DNA of 64,000 nucleotides. Origin: Pisolithus tinctorius. Taxonomy: Eukaryota > Basidiomycota > Agaricomycetes > Boletales > Pisolithaceae. The DNA is taken from assembly GCA_024663395.1 (NCBI GenBank), contig JANFAH010000001.1, forward strand, positions 558,001 to 622,000, in the 5' to 3' direction. The notes beneath the pieces are model-generated. The model searched no databases. It was not told the origin of the DNA and saw nothing but the letters and a program-made list of their open reading frames with translations. The translations under genes were made by a program, and so were the position numbers. This document shows positions 22,101 through 30,388 of the stretch, in pieces; the stretch's first letter is position 1; each line of letters opens with the position of its first letter.

Positions 22101-22907
22101 GAACGAGCAGTGTGGCGGAAGTTCAGTGGCCTTGTCTTTACTAAAGACATCGGCAAACTCGCGATACTCAGAAGGAACCGAGGAGAGGTCAGGAGGCGGA
22201 GATGAAGCGGAGGACGCACGAAGCTTCACATCATCAGCGGAGAGCTGTAAGCGGAACTGTCTAGAGCCAGGGAGAGCACAGGCTCTGACATACGCAGCAG
22301 CATTGATGAGTGAGACGAGCGGAGCGGAGTGCGGCGAGTCTGTTGGAGGTGCAGTCGGAGCTGCAAACGGAGCGGAGGGTGTCGGATCCGGAGCAGAGGT
22401 CGCAGTGGAAGGTGACGAAGGCACCTGGGGCATCGGCATTCCCTGTAATGGTGGTTTGAACGATATACTGCCCAGTACCCAGTCAATCGACAGATTGAAG
22501 CGGGTGAGCCAGTTGTGTCCTAAGCCCAGCGAACATGAAGAATCCAACAGAGTAACATAAAATGAAGCGGAGTTGACATTGCCGGAAGGAAAGCGGAGGG
22601 AAAGATCTACTTCTTGGGAAATGACAGCATTTGTACTACCATCGAACAAGCGGAGCGGAATTGGCGGAGAAACGGAGGAAACAGGAATGGCATATTTTTT
22701 AATTACAGACGGGTCTATGAAGCAATGAGAAGAACCAGAATCGATCAACGCAGAAAAAGTATCGACAGAATAATCCGGAAGAGTTACAGACGGAAGTAAA
22801 GAATTGGGACTAGAAAGAGCGGACACGTTGAGTCGGATGTCCGGTTGCGCACAGTTGGGTTCAACGCTTCCTCCAGGCTGTGTGAGCTCCCTGGAGGAGC
22901 GGACTAA
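19188..22907 (-). CDS. pol: Gypsy A pol polyprotein, open (protease, RT, RNase H, integrase, chromodomain)
   Basis: The frame is uninterrupted: 1212 codons from the first Met at 22826, with about 27 upstream codons continuous to the gag frameshift site. Domains in order: retropepsin with LIDSGSS (about residue 30); RT (about 290-470, LCIDYRGLN and YLDDILIYS); RNase H (about 555-680, TVETDAS and VTDHKNLEYF); integrase zinc region (HPLAGHFGQN..CTACGW, about 790-840); catalytic core with MDFIEHLP, TSDRGPEF and GQTERTNQT (Asp, Asp, Glu, about 860-975); chromodomain (YEVSEILD..YLVRWAGYENTDEETSW, about 1125-1190). It makes cDNA from element RNA and inserts it, with the chromodomain expected to steer insertion to marked chromatin. 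All catalytic motifs I can see are present, so it may still be functional. Expression probably uses the -1 shift at 22907. Confidence 0.96.
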   Translation of the reverse strand, partial: LVRSSRELTQPGGSVEPNCAQPDIRLNVSALSSPNSLLPSVTLPDYSVDTFSALIDSGSSHCFIDPSVIKKYAIPVSSVSPPIPLRLFDGSTNAVISQEVDLSLRFPSGNVNSASFYVTLLDSSCSLGLGHNWLTRFNLSIDWVLGSISFKPPLQGMPMPQVPSSPSTATSAPDPTPSAPFAAPTAPPTDSPHSAPLVSLINAAAYVRACALPGSRQFRLQLSADDVKLRASSASSPPPDLSSVPSEYREFADVFSKDKATELPPHCSFDLKIDLEEGATPPIGTIYSLSPPELEALRTFIDEHLGYGFIKQSTSAHGAPVLFVKKKDGSLRLCIDYRGLNKITQKDHYPLPLISDLLDSPSRAKVYTKIDLRHAYHLVRITDGDEWKTAFRTRYGSYEWRVMPFSLTNAPAAFQRFVNSIFADMLDVCVVVYLDDILIYSQDMELHREHVKEVLRRLRKHGLYAKPEKCEFHSDSVEYLGYVLSPSSLTMSAEKVQAVRDWPEPWKVQDIQSFLGFANFYRRFINNYSDIVVPLTRLTRKGAPWNFSEECHSAFLRLKNAFSSAPVLTHWVPDAPLTVETDASNYAIAGILSITCSDGELRPVAFYSHTMTAPELNYDTHDKELLAIFEAFRHWQHYLEGSALPVDVVTDHKNLEYFSTSKVLTRRQARWSEYLSQFNLSIRFRPGCLGAKPNALTQRWDVYPKGGDRDYAQVNPHNLCPMFTQEQLASSLCTTTLMAPVLRAAMVFDVECLHSDIISTLPSDPVSASHLLTPTKPRWSLDSDSLLRLDGRIFVPDIDDLRLRVLQFKHDHPLAGHFGQNRTLELVHRNYVWPNLRSNVKEYVRSCTACGWSKTPRHRPYGLLKQLPVPERPWNSISMDFIEHLPNSDGYSAILVVVDRLSKQAVFIPTHNSITSAELAKLFLTHVFSKHGVPANVTSDRGPEFVSHFFRSLGKALDMCLHFTSGYHPKGDGQTERTNQTLEQYLRVYCNYQQDNWAELLPLAEFAFNNAPSATTGVSPFFANKGYHPNLSVVPDQDFTSPRAHDYVVELSVLHDFLRSEMSTAQQRYQGPADAKRIPPPEFKVGEQAYIKAKYFRSTRPSEKLSEKYLGPFTILARPGTHSVTLKLPDSMRSVHPVFHVSQLEAAAANPFPNRQQPPPPPVDVDGDLEYEVSEILDSKVDRRRRHCQLLYLVRWAGYENTDEETSWLLATELDHASDIVSAFHECYPHKPGPYQPPP

Positions 22908-22913
22908 TTTTTT
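22869..22913 (-). promoter_or_regulatory. Programmed -1 frameshift signal between gag and pol
   Basis: On the minus strand the last gag codons read TCA AAA AAT TAG. The heptamer A AAA AAT (22913-22907) is a classic slippery site and pol lies in the -1 frame. Eight bases downstream begins a perfect 9-bp stem, TCCTCCAGG (22898-22890) with CCTGGAGGA (22877-22869), closing a 12-base loop. Site, spacing, stem and frame agree with the known -1 frameshift design of retroelements. There is no experimental proof. Confidence 0.85.
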
Positions 22914-24187
22914 GACTCTGCCTTCTCCGCAGGCGGAGTAGGTGGAGTATCAGCCGTAGCTGCACGGGCTTTGGCTGCGCGAGAGGTGGACTTGGGACAG
23001 TCCTTGGCAGAATGGCCAGCCTCGCCACAGAAGAGGCAGAGGTTATTCTTCATCCTGCACTGGCGTTCAGCGGAGGTGAGTTTGCCATCTTTACCCAGAA
23101 GGTGGGCAATATCGGACTTAGACACGTCAGACTTGGGCGGATCTTTCTGTTTACCCTTGCCCTTGGCGTCGGACTTTGGAGCGGAGGCGGAGGACGACAA
23201 TTGAGTTTTGTTGTCGGAGTTGGAAGACTGCGACTTGTCGGAGGTGGACTTGGTAGTACGTGAGATCTCCGCTTTGTGCTCCCAGTAGCGCGCATCGATG
23301 GTCTGGGCGAGTTCGCGGAGTTGTGCGAGGGTAGAGGGTTTTCCAACACGAGCGATCTCATCCTTGATGTGGTCTGGAAGTCCGCTATAGAAGCAGTGGC
23401 GGAGTGCACCGACACCGTAGTCCTTGACCTGTGAAGCCCAGCGATTGAACTCCATGACATATTTGGTAATTCGAGAACCATCCTTCATGGTAAGGTTCTC
23501 GAGTTGTTGGACGGCATCCGCTATAGCATCATGCGGACCGAAATTAGCTGTGAGCTCTTGTAAGAACTCATGATAGTCGTCCATCCAGAGCGGGCGGTCA
23601 TAGTTGTCGGGGTTTAGCAAGTCTGGCTCGAACCAAGCCAGGGCCATACCCTTAAGATAAGATTGAGCGAAGGTAACCTTTGCTCTGTCGGAGTGGAATG
23701 CGCGAGGGCGGTCTTGGAAGTTCAACTCACATTGTATGAGGAACTCGTGGAGTTTCTTAGGATCGGAGCTGTCGAAAGTGTCAGGCTCGCGGACTTTGGT
23801 TTTCGGAGCGGAGTCCCCAGTGCGTGAACTAGACCGCGCAAGTGCATGGACAGCTCTAGCAAGAGCTACGAGGGGATCCTCTGGCGGCTCAGCTGGGTCT
23901 TCGGGGATATCCCTGTCACCGCTGCCCCCGCCATCGGGATCACCGTCAGGATAGTCAGGGTCAGGGTACGGTCCATCATCTCGGTTACGAGGAGACGGAG
24001 TATGGAAAGCTGATGGGTGGAGGTCGGAGCGACCAGCTTGCGAAGCGCTTTCGCCTTCAGCGCGAGAGCGGCGTCGAGTGGAGAAGGATTGGAACTGTTC
24101 GACGACGGAAGGGAGTCGATGCGGATTAGCTAGCGCTGCAGCGAGGTTCTCAGCGACCTCTCTTTGGGATTGAGCTCGAGTTCTCAT
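22904..24187 (-). CDS. gag: Gypsy A gag, open
   Basis: 427 codons, MRTRAQS to AESKN. The N-terminal third is charged and disordered. The middle has the capsid-like retrotransposon gag fold signature (FLIQCELNFQDRP, YLKGMALAWFEPD, TANFGPHDA, YVMEFNRWAS). The C-terminus is Lys/Ser-rich with one CCHC zinc knuckle, CLFCGEAGHSAKDC (about residues 390-403). It would form the particle that packages element RNA. It ends on the slippery heptamer. Length and order are normal for chromoviral gypsy elements, and no break is seen. Confidence 0.95.
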   Translation of the reverse strand: MRTRAQSQREVAENLAAALANPHRLPSVVEQFQSFSTRRRSRAEGESASQAGRSDLHPSAFHTPSPRNRDDGPYPDPDYPDGDPDGGGSGDRDIPEDPAEPPEDPLVALARAVHALARSSSRTGDSAPKTKVREPDTFDSSDPKKLHEFLIQCELNFQDRPRAFHSDRAKVTFAQSYLKGMALAWFEPDLLNPDNYDRPLWMDDYHEFLQELTANFGPHDAIADAVQQLENLTMKDGSRITKYVMEFNRWASQVKDYGVGALRHCFYSGLPDHIKDEIARVGKPSTLAQLRELAQTIDARYWEHKAEISRTTKSTSDKSQSSNSDNKTQLSSSASAPKSDAKGKGKQKDPPKSDVSKSDIAHLLGKDGKLTSAERQCRMKNNLCLFCGEAGHSAKDCPKSTSRAAKARAATADTPPTPPAEKAESKN

Positions 24188-24248
24188 GATGGCGTAAGTT
24201 TTTTGGAAGACAGAAAAGGAGACCGTACAAGTGCAAGTACGAATATAC

Positions 24249-24963
24249 TGTCAAGTCTGGGCCTACTCCGACCAACTCCGACGCTATATAGGGTCTAGAG
24301 AGTGGTCCGGAAGCAAGTCCGACACACAGGAACAGAACTCCGACTAGCGGAGTGTTGGCAGGAATGAAGTCCGCCGAGACAGAGGTGGAGCGGAGTGAGG
24401 GCGTCGGGTTTAGCTCGTGCGCTACCCCCTTGCACGATCTCAGCCCTCGTATTTCAGAGGGAGAGTACAGACGGAGAGTCGGAGGTAACTCCGACAGGCA
24501 GAAGACGGAGTCAGGAGGAGTAGGAACTAAGTTGATATTCGTACTGAAGAATGGCAGAGTACGACACATGCTTTTATACTGTTACAGAGGTACAGTAACC
24601 GGAATTGGAACTGACATACGGAGACCCAGAAATTTTCAAGTAAAAACTTCCTAGACGATGAATGAAGGGTAGACGGAGGACATACGAGCGGGTAACATAG
24701 AACACCCAGAAAAGGAAACAGTCCAGACACTGGACCATGCGGTGTGCGCGCTGCGGAGTACCTGACTGTGCAGGTAGTCACATGACCCCTCAGAGAACGG
24801 ACCGCTTGGTCCGGTAGAAGAGAAACACAAGTCCGACAACAGTCGGAGCGGAGATGGTTCGTAGACGATAGAAGGTGGGCGGAGTTGGTGCAGAGTGAGC
24901 GAATGACCGGCGGAAAAGGTTGCGGAGTGAGTAAAGACCTATGACGAACACACGGTCATGACA
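24249..24963 (-). repeat. 5' LTR of gypsy A
   Basis: 715 bp, carrying the minus-strand promoter for gag-pol. It is followed on the right by GAAAC, the second copy of the target duplication, and then by the B1 RT gene. Confidence 0.95.
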
Positions 24964-24968
24964 GAAAC

Positions 24969-25704
24969 GACATTTTTCCAATTTCAGAGGGAGTGAAAGC
25001 TCTCTCATTCTTTTGAGGATGCAACAGGTTCTTCTTTTGTGTTCTTTGGGGTCATTGGAGAAGATGAGAAGGTCATCCATGTAGACAACCAGCCAACCTT
25101 TGGCGATCATGTCTTGGAAAGAGTCATTCATGAATTGCTGGAAGGTGGCAGGGGAATTGCACAGCCCAAAGAACATAATGGTGGGTTCGAAGAGCCCTTT
25201 GTGTGTGATGAACACAGCTTTCCACTGGTCTCCTTCTTTTATGCAGACATTGTTGTAGCCCAATCTTACATCCATTTTTGTGAAAATAGATGCTCCTTTG
25301 AGTTTGTCGATGAGATCTGAGATAAGGGGAAGGGGATATGCGTCCTTCACTGTATTCTTGTTCAGATATCAGTAGTCCTGGCAAGGATGAAGGGAGCCAT
25401 CTTTCTTTCCTATAGAGAAGAAGGGGGCGGCTTGAGGAGACTTCAAAGGGTGGATCTTTCCTTCTCGAAGGCTCTCTTCAATAAACTTTTCTGCAGACTC
25501 TCTTTCTGAGGGAGAGAGTGGGTATGCTTTAGCCACCTTGGGGATGAAGTCCTCAACAAGGTTTATAGCATGATCATACGGTCGTGATGGAGGTAAGACT
25601 CCATCAGAGGGTTTCTCAAAGACCGAGGCGAACTCTTTATACTCTTCAGGGAGGACAGCCTTTGGTTTCTTCTTATGTTCTTCTTGGGCCAACTCAGTGG
25701 CCAT
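24969..25704 (-). pseudogene. Gypsy B1 pol, 5' half: reverse transcriptase
   Basis: Frames 25704-25369 and 25350-24969 together encode the N-terminal RT: EYKEFASVFEKPSDGVLPP, then FSIGKKDGSLHPCQDY, NTVKDAYPLPLISDL, FTKMDVRLGYNNV and the catalytic YMDDLLIFS (about 25080). A stop lies between the two frames (about 25366), where BY comparison with B2 the reading is continuous (QDYQYLNKNT). Gypsy A cuts the coding sequence at LEKCRF, and the protein continues at 16895 on the far side. Confidence 0.92.
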
Positions 25705-25788
25705 AGTAATTTTTCAAAGAAGACTATTGTTGGGATTTATCTGCTTGGCTTCTTTGACAAGTTTTCCAACCAACATCACGAAGTGTGC

Positions 25789-26391
25789 TCAGATGGTTTC
25801 ATCTTCGGGTTCTTCATAATCCATGAACTTGTTTATGCCTTTCTTTTCAGCAGGTGAGACAAGGTTCATGGTGGGTTCTTCAACTGCAACAGAGGAGATG
25901 TTGCATCTGAGTTCTTTAGACCTGTCAGTCTTTTCATCGATGGATAATGTGCCCATCCTCCAGTCAACGATGGGGTTGTTTTCTTGTAGCCAGGGGAGAC
26001 CCAAAATGACATTTTCTGTTCCACAGTTGATGACATGGAAAAAGGACTGATGAACAAGTCCCTTAATTTTGAAGTAAAGGGTGGTGGAAAACAAGATTTT
26101 CCCTTTAGAATTTTGGGTTCCATTGGCATTTTTAGTGAGGATCGGTTCAGCAAGGCATTGAGTGGGAATTCGATGCTTCCATACAAATCCCCAATCGATA
26201 CAGGAGATCTCTGCTCCAGAGTCAACTAGAGCGGTGGTGTTGACAACTATTGAGGTAGTTTCTGATGCAAAGAGGGAGATGGGGATCTGCATAGTATGTT
26301 CTGGTGTGGATGTTACAAGTACAGGTGCAACAGAAACTAGACTGTCCTTAGTTTGGGGAACATCTGGTGTCAATGCAGAGTTCCCATTCAA
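25789..26391 (-). CDS. Gypsy B1 aspartic protease region
   Basis: A 200-codon frame contains ALVDSGAEISCID (about residues 55-67), the active-site motif of retropepsins, and ILGLPWLQENNP (about 129-140), the second conserved block. It processes the gag-pol precursor in related elements. It is continuous in B2 (41508-41978), where it ends at a TGA in place of an Arg codon. Here the frame ends EEPEDETI just upstream of the RT. Confidence 0.85.
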   Translation of the reverse strand: MNGNSALTPDVPQTKDSLVSVAPVLVTSTPEHTMQIPISLFASETTSIVVNTTALVDSGAEISCIDWGFVWKHRIPTQCLAEPILTKNANGTQNSKGKILFSTTLYFKIKGLVHQSFFHVINCGTENVILGLPWLQENNPIVDWRMGTLSIDEKTDRSKELRCNISSVAVEEPTMNLVSPAEKKGINKFMDYEEPEDETI

Positions 26392-26399
26392 AAATCCTT

Positions 26400-28013
26400 C
26401 CCAAGAGCCCTAGCAATGTTTACCAAGGCGATGGATGGACCAGCGACTTTTTCTTCATCATTGCTTTCTTCAACCTCCACAATTTTGCAGATTTTCTTCA
26501 CTTTCTTTTGGGGAGTTTTCCCCTTGTCTGGACATTCTTGAGAGAGGTGTCCCTTGTTTCTGCATCCGAAACATCTTCCTTCTTTGATGTGTCGGTGTCA
26601 AGTACAGGATTTCCAGGTTGAGACTGGACTGGAGACCGAAGTGGGCATGAGGCCAAGGGGTTGGGATCAGGGAGAATGGGCAGAGGTACAGGTGGTGGAT
26701 TGTTTGGACTTAGTGACTGAGGATACAGTGCTATTCCCTTGCATGGGTCTCAGTCCAAGTCCGAGGCCGAGATGGAGTTATCAGAGGTAACTTAGTTGAT
26801 TTCAGACTAAGGGGTACAGGCCAAGTATCTACGAGTTTATATACCAGAAGTAACTATAGTATGGAGACCGGTAATGCCGGTCTTGCAAGGATCGCTAAGA
26901 CAATTGGTAAGACAAGGATTACTAATGTATGACTAAGGTAGCGGAGACCGGGACAGGTGGACCAGAGACAGGACCAGGGACGGGACTTAACCGAAATGAC
27001 AGACACTGCAAAGCAGTGTTCACTGCGCTAGGACATCTGGGGATAGAGAACAGGTGAGGCCGAGACTGGACTAAGTGAGTGCAAGGCCGAGTCTGGCTGG
27101 GATCGAGACATGGCTATGACAGTCGGTCTCTTTCTTCTTTGGAGAGTCTCACTCCATCCATGTCCATGGTGTTTGGATCTTTTTCTTTGGGGAAACTGTT
27201 CCTGGGATGGAACATTTTCTTGTCTTTTCTTCCAGAGAACTCGTTCACCTTCCTCCATTTGGTGTCAAACTTTTGCACCTGAGTGTACCACCCTTCGATC
27301 TTGGTGGGGGTGGTTTCCATCATGTGGATTCAGTTTGCAATGAAAGGTTTGAGTCCTTGTGAAAAGAACTCAATCAAAGTGATGTCTTCCATGATGGTAG
27401 AGTCAGCAGCAGTGGTTTGGAAATCAGTGATGTATTGTTCCACTGATTCTTTTTGTTTCAGGGTATGCAGCTTGGCGATTGCAGTACCTGCAGTGTCAGC
27501 AGAGGTGAACAATTCTTTGAAGTGTTTGGTAAAATCAGCAAAGGTGCCAAAACTTGGGGGGGTCTTCTCCAGAGATACCTTCTGGAAGGTGGCAGCCCAG
27601 GAACAGGTGACACCCTTCTTCATGTATGACAGTGTGTAGACTACCTTTTTGGTGTCAGTGTCATACAATTCTTCGTTCACCAAGAGGTAGGTCTGTATGG
27701 AGTACAGCCAGCTCATGGCATTCTTCTGGTCTCCATCAAAATCAGATGGAGCACCAATCTTTAATTCTGTGTGTTTGACTCCAGTAGTGGCAGTTGCTCC
27801 CTTCGATGATGATCTGGACATCGTATTCAGAGGTGGGGTCGGGGGTGTAGGAAATGTGGTGGTGGGTACTGGTGGGATGGGAGTACCGAGCGATGAGAGG
27901 GACTGGGTGAAAAGGTTCGAGAGGATACCAGAGGTAAAGCCTCTATCTGGATGTTCAGGTTTGTTGGAGGAGGTGTCTGTGACAGTGCTTTCCTGTTCTT
28001 TGTCAGATGACAA
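26400..28013 (-). pseudogene. Gypsy B1 gag, split by a solo LTR
   Basis: The frame from 28013 (MSSDKEQES) runs 227 codons through an acidic Ser/Pro-rich leader and a capsid-like region (LKIGAPSDFDGDQKNAMSWL, FADFTKHFKELF, SVEQYITDFQTTA) to a stop at 27330 (TGA; the B2 copy also stops or shifts here). It resumes at 27323 and is cut at 27122 by the solo LTR 26596-27121. Beyond the LTR a CCHC knuckle, CFRCRNKGHLSQEC (about 26570-26530), and a Lys-rich tail finish gag. Confidence 0.88.
26596..27121 (-). repeat. Solo LTR, family F, in gypsy B1 gag
   Basis: 526 bp from TGTCAAGTACAGG to GGCTATGACA, with target duplication GTCGG at 26591-26595 and 27122-27126. Relatives with perfect duplications lie at 38538-39059 and 62764-63262. 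Orientation is inferred from the TATATAA-like box, which reads on the minus strand. Confidence 0.95.
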
Positions 28014-28120
28014 TTCTTCATGAGTGGGTCACAATGGTGCCCAATGTCAGTTGTTTTGGGGGTTCGTGGTGGTGCACTAAACAGTGACCAATTCAGCCAA
28101 AGGCTGTAGACTTGAGCTTT

Positions 28121-28572
28121 TGTTATGCTCGACCAAAGTCAAGATGTAGGGAGAGCTCAAATGCAGTCTAAGGGTTTCTACTGAGCAATGGCTGCAGTAA
28201 CCTCTGTAAATGACAGAGGATTTAGGCAACGTGGGTAAAAGTGATCCAGGTTCAGAACACTGAGGGTGAAGTTCTGAGAAAATGCTGCATATGATTGAGC
28301 AGCTCAAGTCTGGAGTTCCAAGACTTGAGCTGGCAGTCTAAATACTACAAGAGAATGGACCATGAGGCATCCGCATGTAATGAGCTAACTACGCCATTGG
28401 TTGAACAACGACGACACATGTCCTAAGCATGTTATGAGAATGTAATGCTAGTGGTGGAAGTAGAGAGCTGTCGGATCAATGAGAAGACAGCTCTAAAAGG
28501 AAAAGATGTCCAATGGATCAAACATGAGTAAAATGTACAGTGGAAAGGAAAAGTTAGGGGTGAAACATAACA
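28121..28572 (-). repeat. 5' LTR of gypsy B1
   Basis: 452 bp, TGTTATGCTCGACC to GAAACATAACA, followed by target duplication CCTAT (28573-28577). It pairs with 13127-13578. Confidence 0.95.
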
Positions 28573-29454
28573 CCTATCACATGTTGTCTGGGCATGCAGA
28601 TCCCTACTGTGTTGTGTTGTTTGGATGCTGGGGATATCTACTGGTGCTGTCTGTGTCATGGATGATATCTCTCTTTTTTCCCTCTTTCTCTCTCAATTGC
28701 CTTGTATCAGTGTATATGCTTGATCATTTAATCACACACACCTGTCCATGTTCTGTTATCATTGTGATCCATCTTGAGTGTGCACACCCCTACAGTGGTG
28801 AGTTCCAGTGGCCCTTGCATTCACAGCAAGTTTTCCACTATATAGTACCCTGTTATATGTAATACAATCAGACCCTTCAGTCATGTGTAGTCCTGAAAGT
28901 GGGATTGGTTGATGCCCCACTGTAGGGTGTAACCCCCTGAAAGTGGGATGGGCTGATGCACCACTGTAGGGTGCTACCCCCTGAAAGTGGGATTGGCCCA
29001 CAGCATTGGTGGATGATCTCACCCCCTGAAGGTGGAGTGGGCTGACCAAACTAGGGGATAGTCCTACCCCCTGAAAGGATCAGTGGATGTCACCATGGGA
29101 TGTAACCACCCCCTGGAAGTGGGATTCAGATGACCTCACTGGTGGAACCACCTATTGAAAGTTAGATCAGCTGACCACACTGCCCTGTGGAATCACCCCT
29201 TTGGAGGTGTCATAGATGGACATGGCTGGGTGATGGGCATACTGGTCTTGAAACTGAACCACCATTATTCTCACCATGGCATGTCATCCATCTCAGGTGG
29301 TGCTAGCTAGTAGTTGTATTTAAGAAATGTTATTTGCAACATTGTTTCATAACCTGTAGTACATATCTTTCCAAACTGTTGAAATAGTCCTGATGTTATG
29401 GGTATGACTAGAGTCACCAAGATTGCATAGGTATTTACAAGGATTTCTAAGTAT
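28573..29454. repeat. Flank of B1 with a degenerate tandem repeat
   Basis: From about 28895 to 29225 the word CCCCCTGAAAGTGGGAT recurs about seven times at 40-65 bp spacing with diverging spacers. The remainder shows no gene. It lies just beyond the 3' end of the broken gene at 29455-33226 and may have been its downstream region. Confidence 0.6.
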
Positions 29455-30388
29455 TTACATCTTCACTTGTAGCCATGAAGATGTTCCTCTTTTTCCCTGT
29501 GTAAGGTGAAAGGGATTTTCAGGGGTGGAGAAAGTGAATGTCTTTGCTGGGAGGGAAGTGCCATCAGGCCCTTTTCCCTTTCCACAGTCAGCATAGCAAC
29601 ACTCATAAGAAATAAATTCCCCTGCTGACCCCCAATGCCACTTCTGCATGGTTGCACATTGAGGACATGCAACTGGCAAGTGATGACCCCAGGGCCTGAG
29701 ATGCTTGTCAGTCCAGATATACTTTTCTACCACCAGCTTTTCTTCCTTCCAAACAATCAAAATGGATGTTTGAGTGCCTGCCAAGTTTGGCACAGTCCCA
29801 CAAAGCATTCTTCACTGCATTTCTGACAGGAAAACCTTCAATCACAGTTTTGTCCAGGAGACTCGGGAGGTAGGGTGCTGTTGTAGGGATTTGGAGCCTT
29901 GGAGCATCAAAGAGGAGGATGGACCTTGGCTTGAAACTAGCAAGCGTCAGGGATGAGTCAGCATCAAAGAAGGAAACTTACAGTTTGGCAGCCTGTTTTA
30001 CCCCATTGAAGCTCTGTGCCTTTGTAACCACAGAACCACAGACATAGAAAACCATGTCAGCTCCCTCTATAATCTCTGCAAGGGGGGTAAGAAGGAGTTG
30101 GAGAACCTGTTACACTTGACTGAAGTCAAGTCATAGGGAGAGCTCAAATGCAGACAATTGGTTTCTACTGAGCAATGGCTGCAGTAACCTTTGTAAATGA
30201 CAAAGGATTTAGGCAATGCCAATAAGAGTGGTCCTGGTTAGGGACACTGAGGGCGAAGTTCTGAGGACAACAGCATATGATCGAGCAGCTCAAGTCTGAG
30301 GCTTCAGGACTTGAGCTGGCAAGCTAAATACTACATGAGAACGGACCATGAGGCATCTGCATGCAACGAGGTAACTATGCCATTGGTT

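Larger units (their letters stand above)
16896..24963 (-). mobile_element. Complete Ty3/gypsy element A (8.07 kb), nested in B1
   Basis: LTRs of 715 bp lie at 16896-17610 and 24249-24963, with target duplication GAAAC at 16891-16895 and 24964-24968. It interrupts the RT region of B1. Gag (24187-22904) and pol (22826-19188) are open, and an antisense gene lies between pol and the 3' LTR (17804-18986). The polypurine tract is at about 17611-17626 (complement of GTGCCCCCCCCTTAG). It is rich in GCGGAG words and intact CpGs, unlike its decayed relatives. The LTRs differ by several per cent, and the differences I inspected are CpG transitions. This is the youngest-looking retroelement with complete structure in the window. 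Confidence 0.96.
13127..28572 (-). mobile_element. Ty3/gypsy element B1, full-length but interrupted
   Basis: Two 452-bp LTRs (13127-13578 and 28121-28572) flank gag, protease-RT-RNaseH-integrase-chromodomain and a third frame, all read on the minus strand. The direct repeat CCTAT at 13122-13126 and 28573-28577 proves a single insertion. Removing the nested gypsy A and solo LTR with one copy of each duplication leaves about 6.84 kb. Order in the sense direction: LTR, gag (28013), protease (26391), RT (25704), [gypsy A], RNase H/integrase (16863-14701), ORF3 (14529-13616), polypurine tract, LTR. Several frameshifts and TGA stops make it non-autonomous today. A second, older copy (B2) lies at 39321-45720. 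Confidence 0.95.

Noticed and set aside
20997..22560. Plus-strand frames of 166-199 codons opposite gypsy A pol
   Set aside because: Shadows of the conserved pol frame, with no recognisable domain of their own.
28573..30100. Host gene flanking gypsy B1
   Set aside because: The only coding-like sequence is the 3' end of the broken H3/PHD-like gene; the rest is repeat or featureless.
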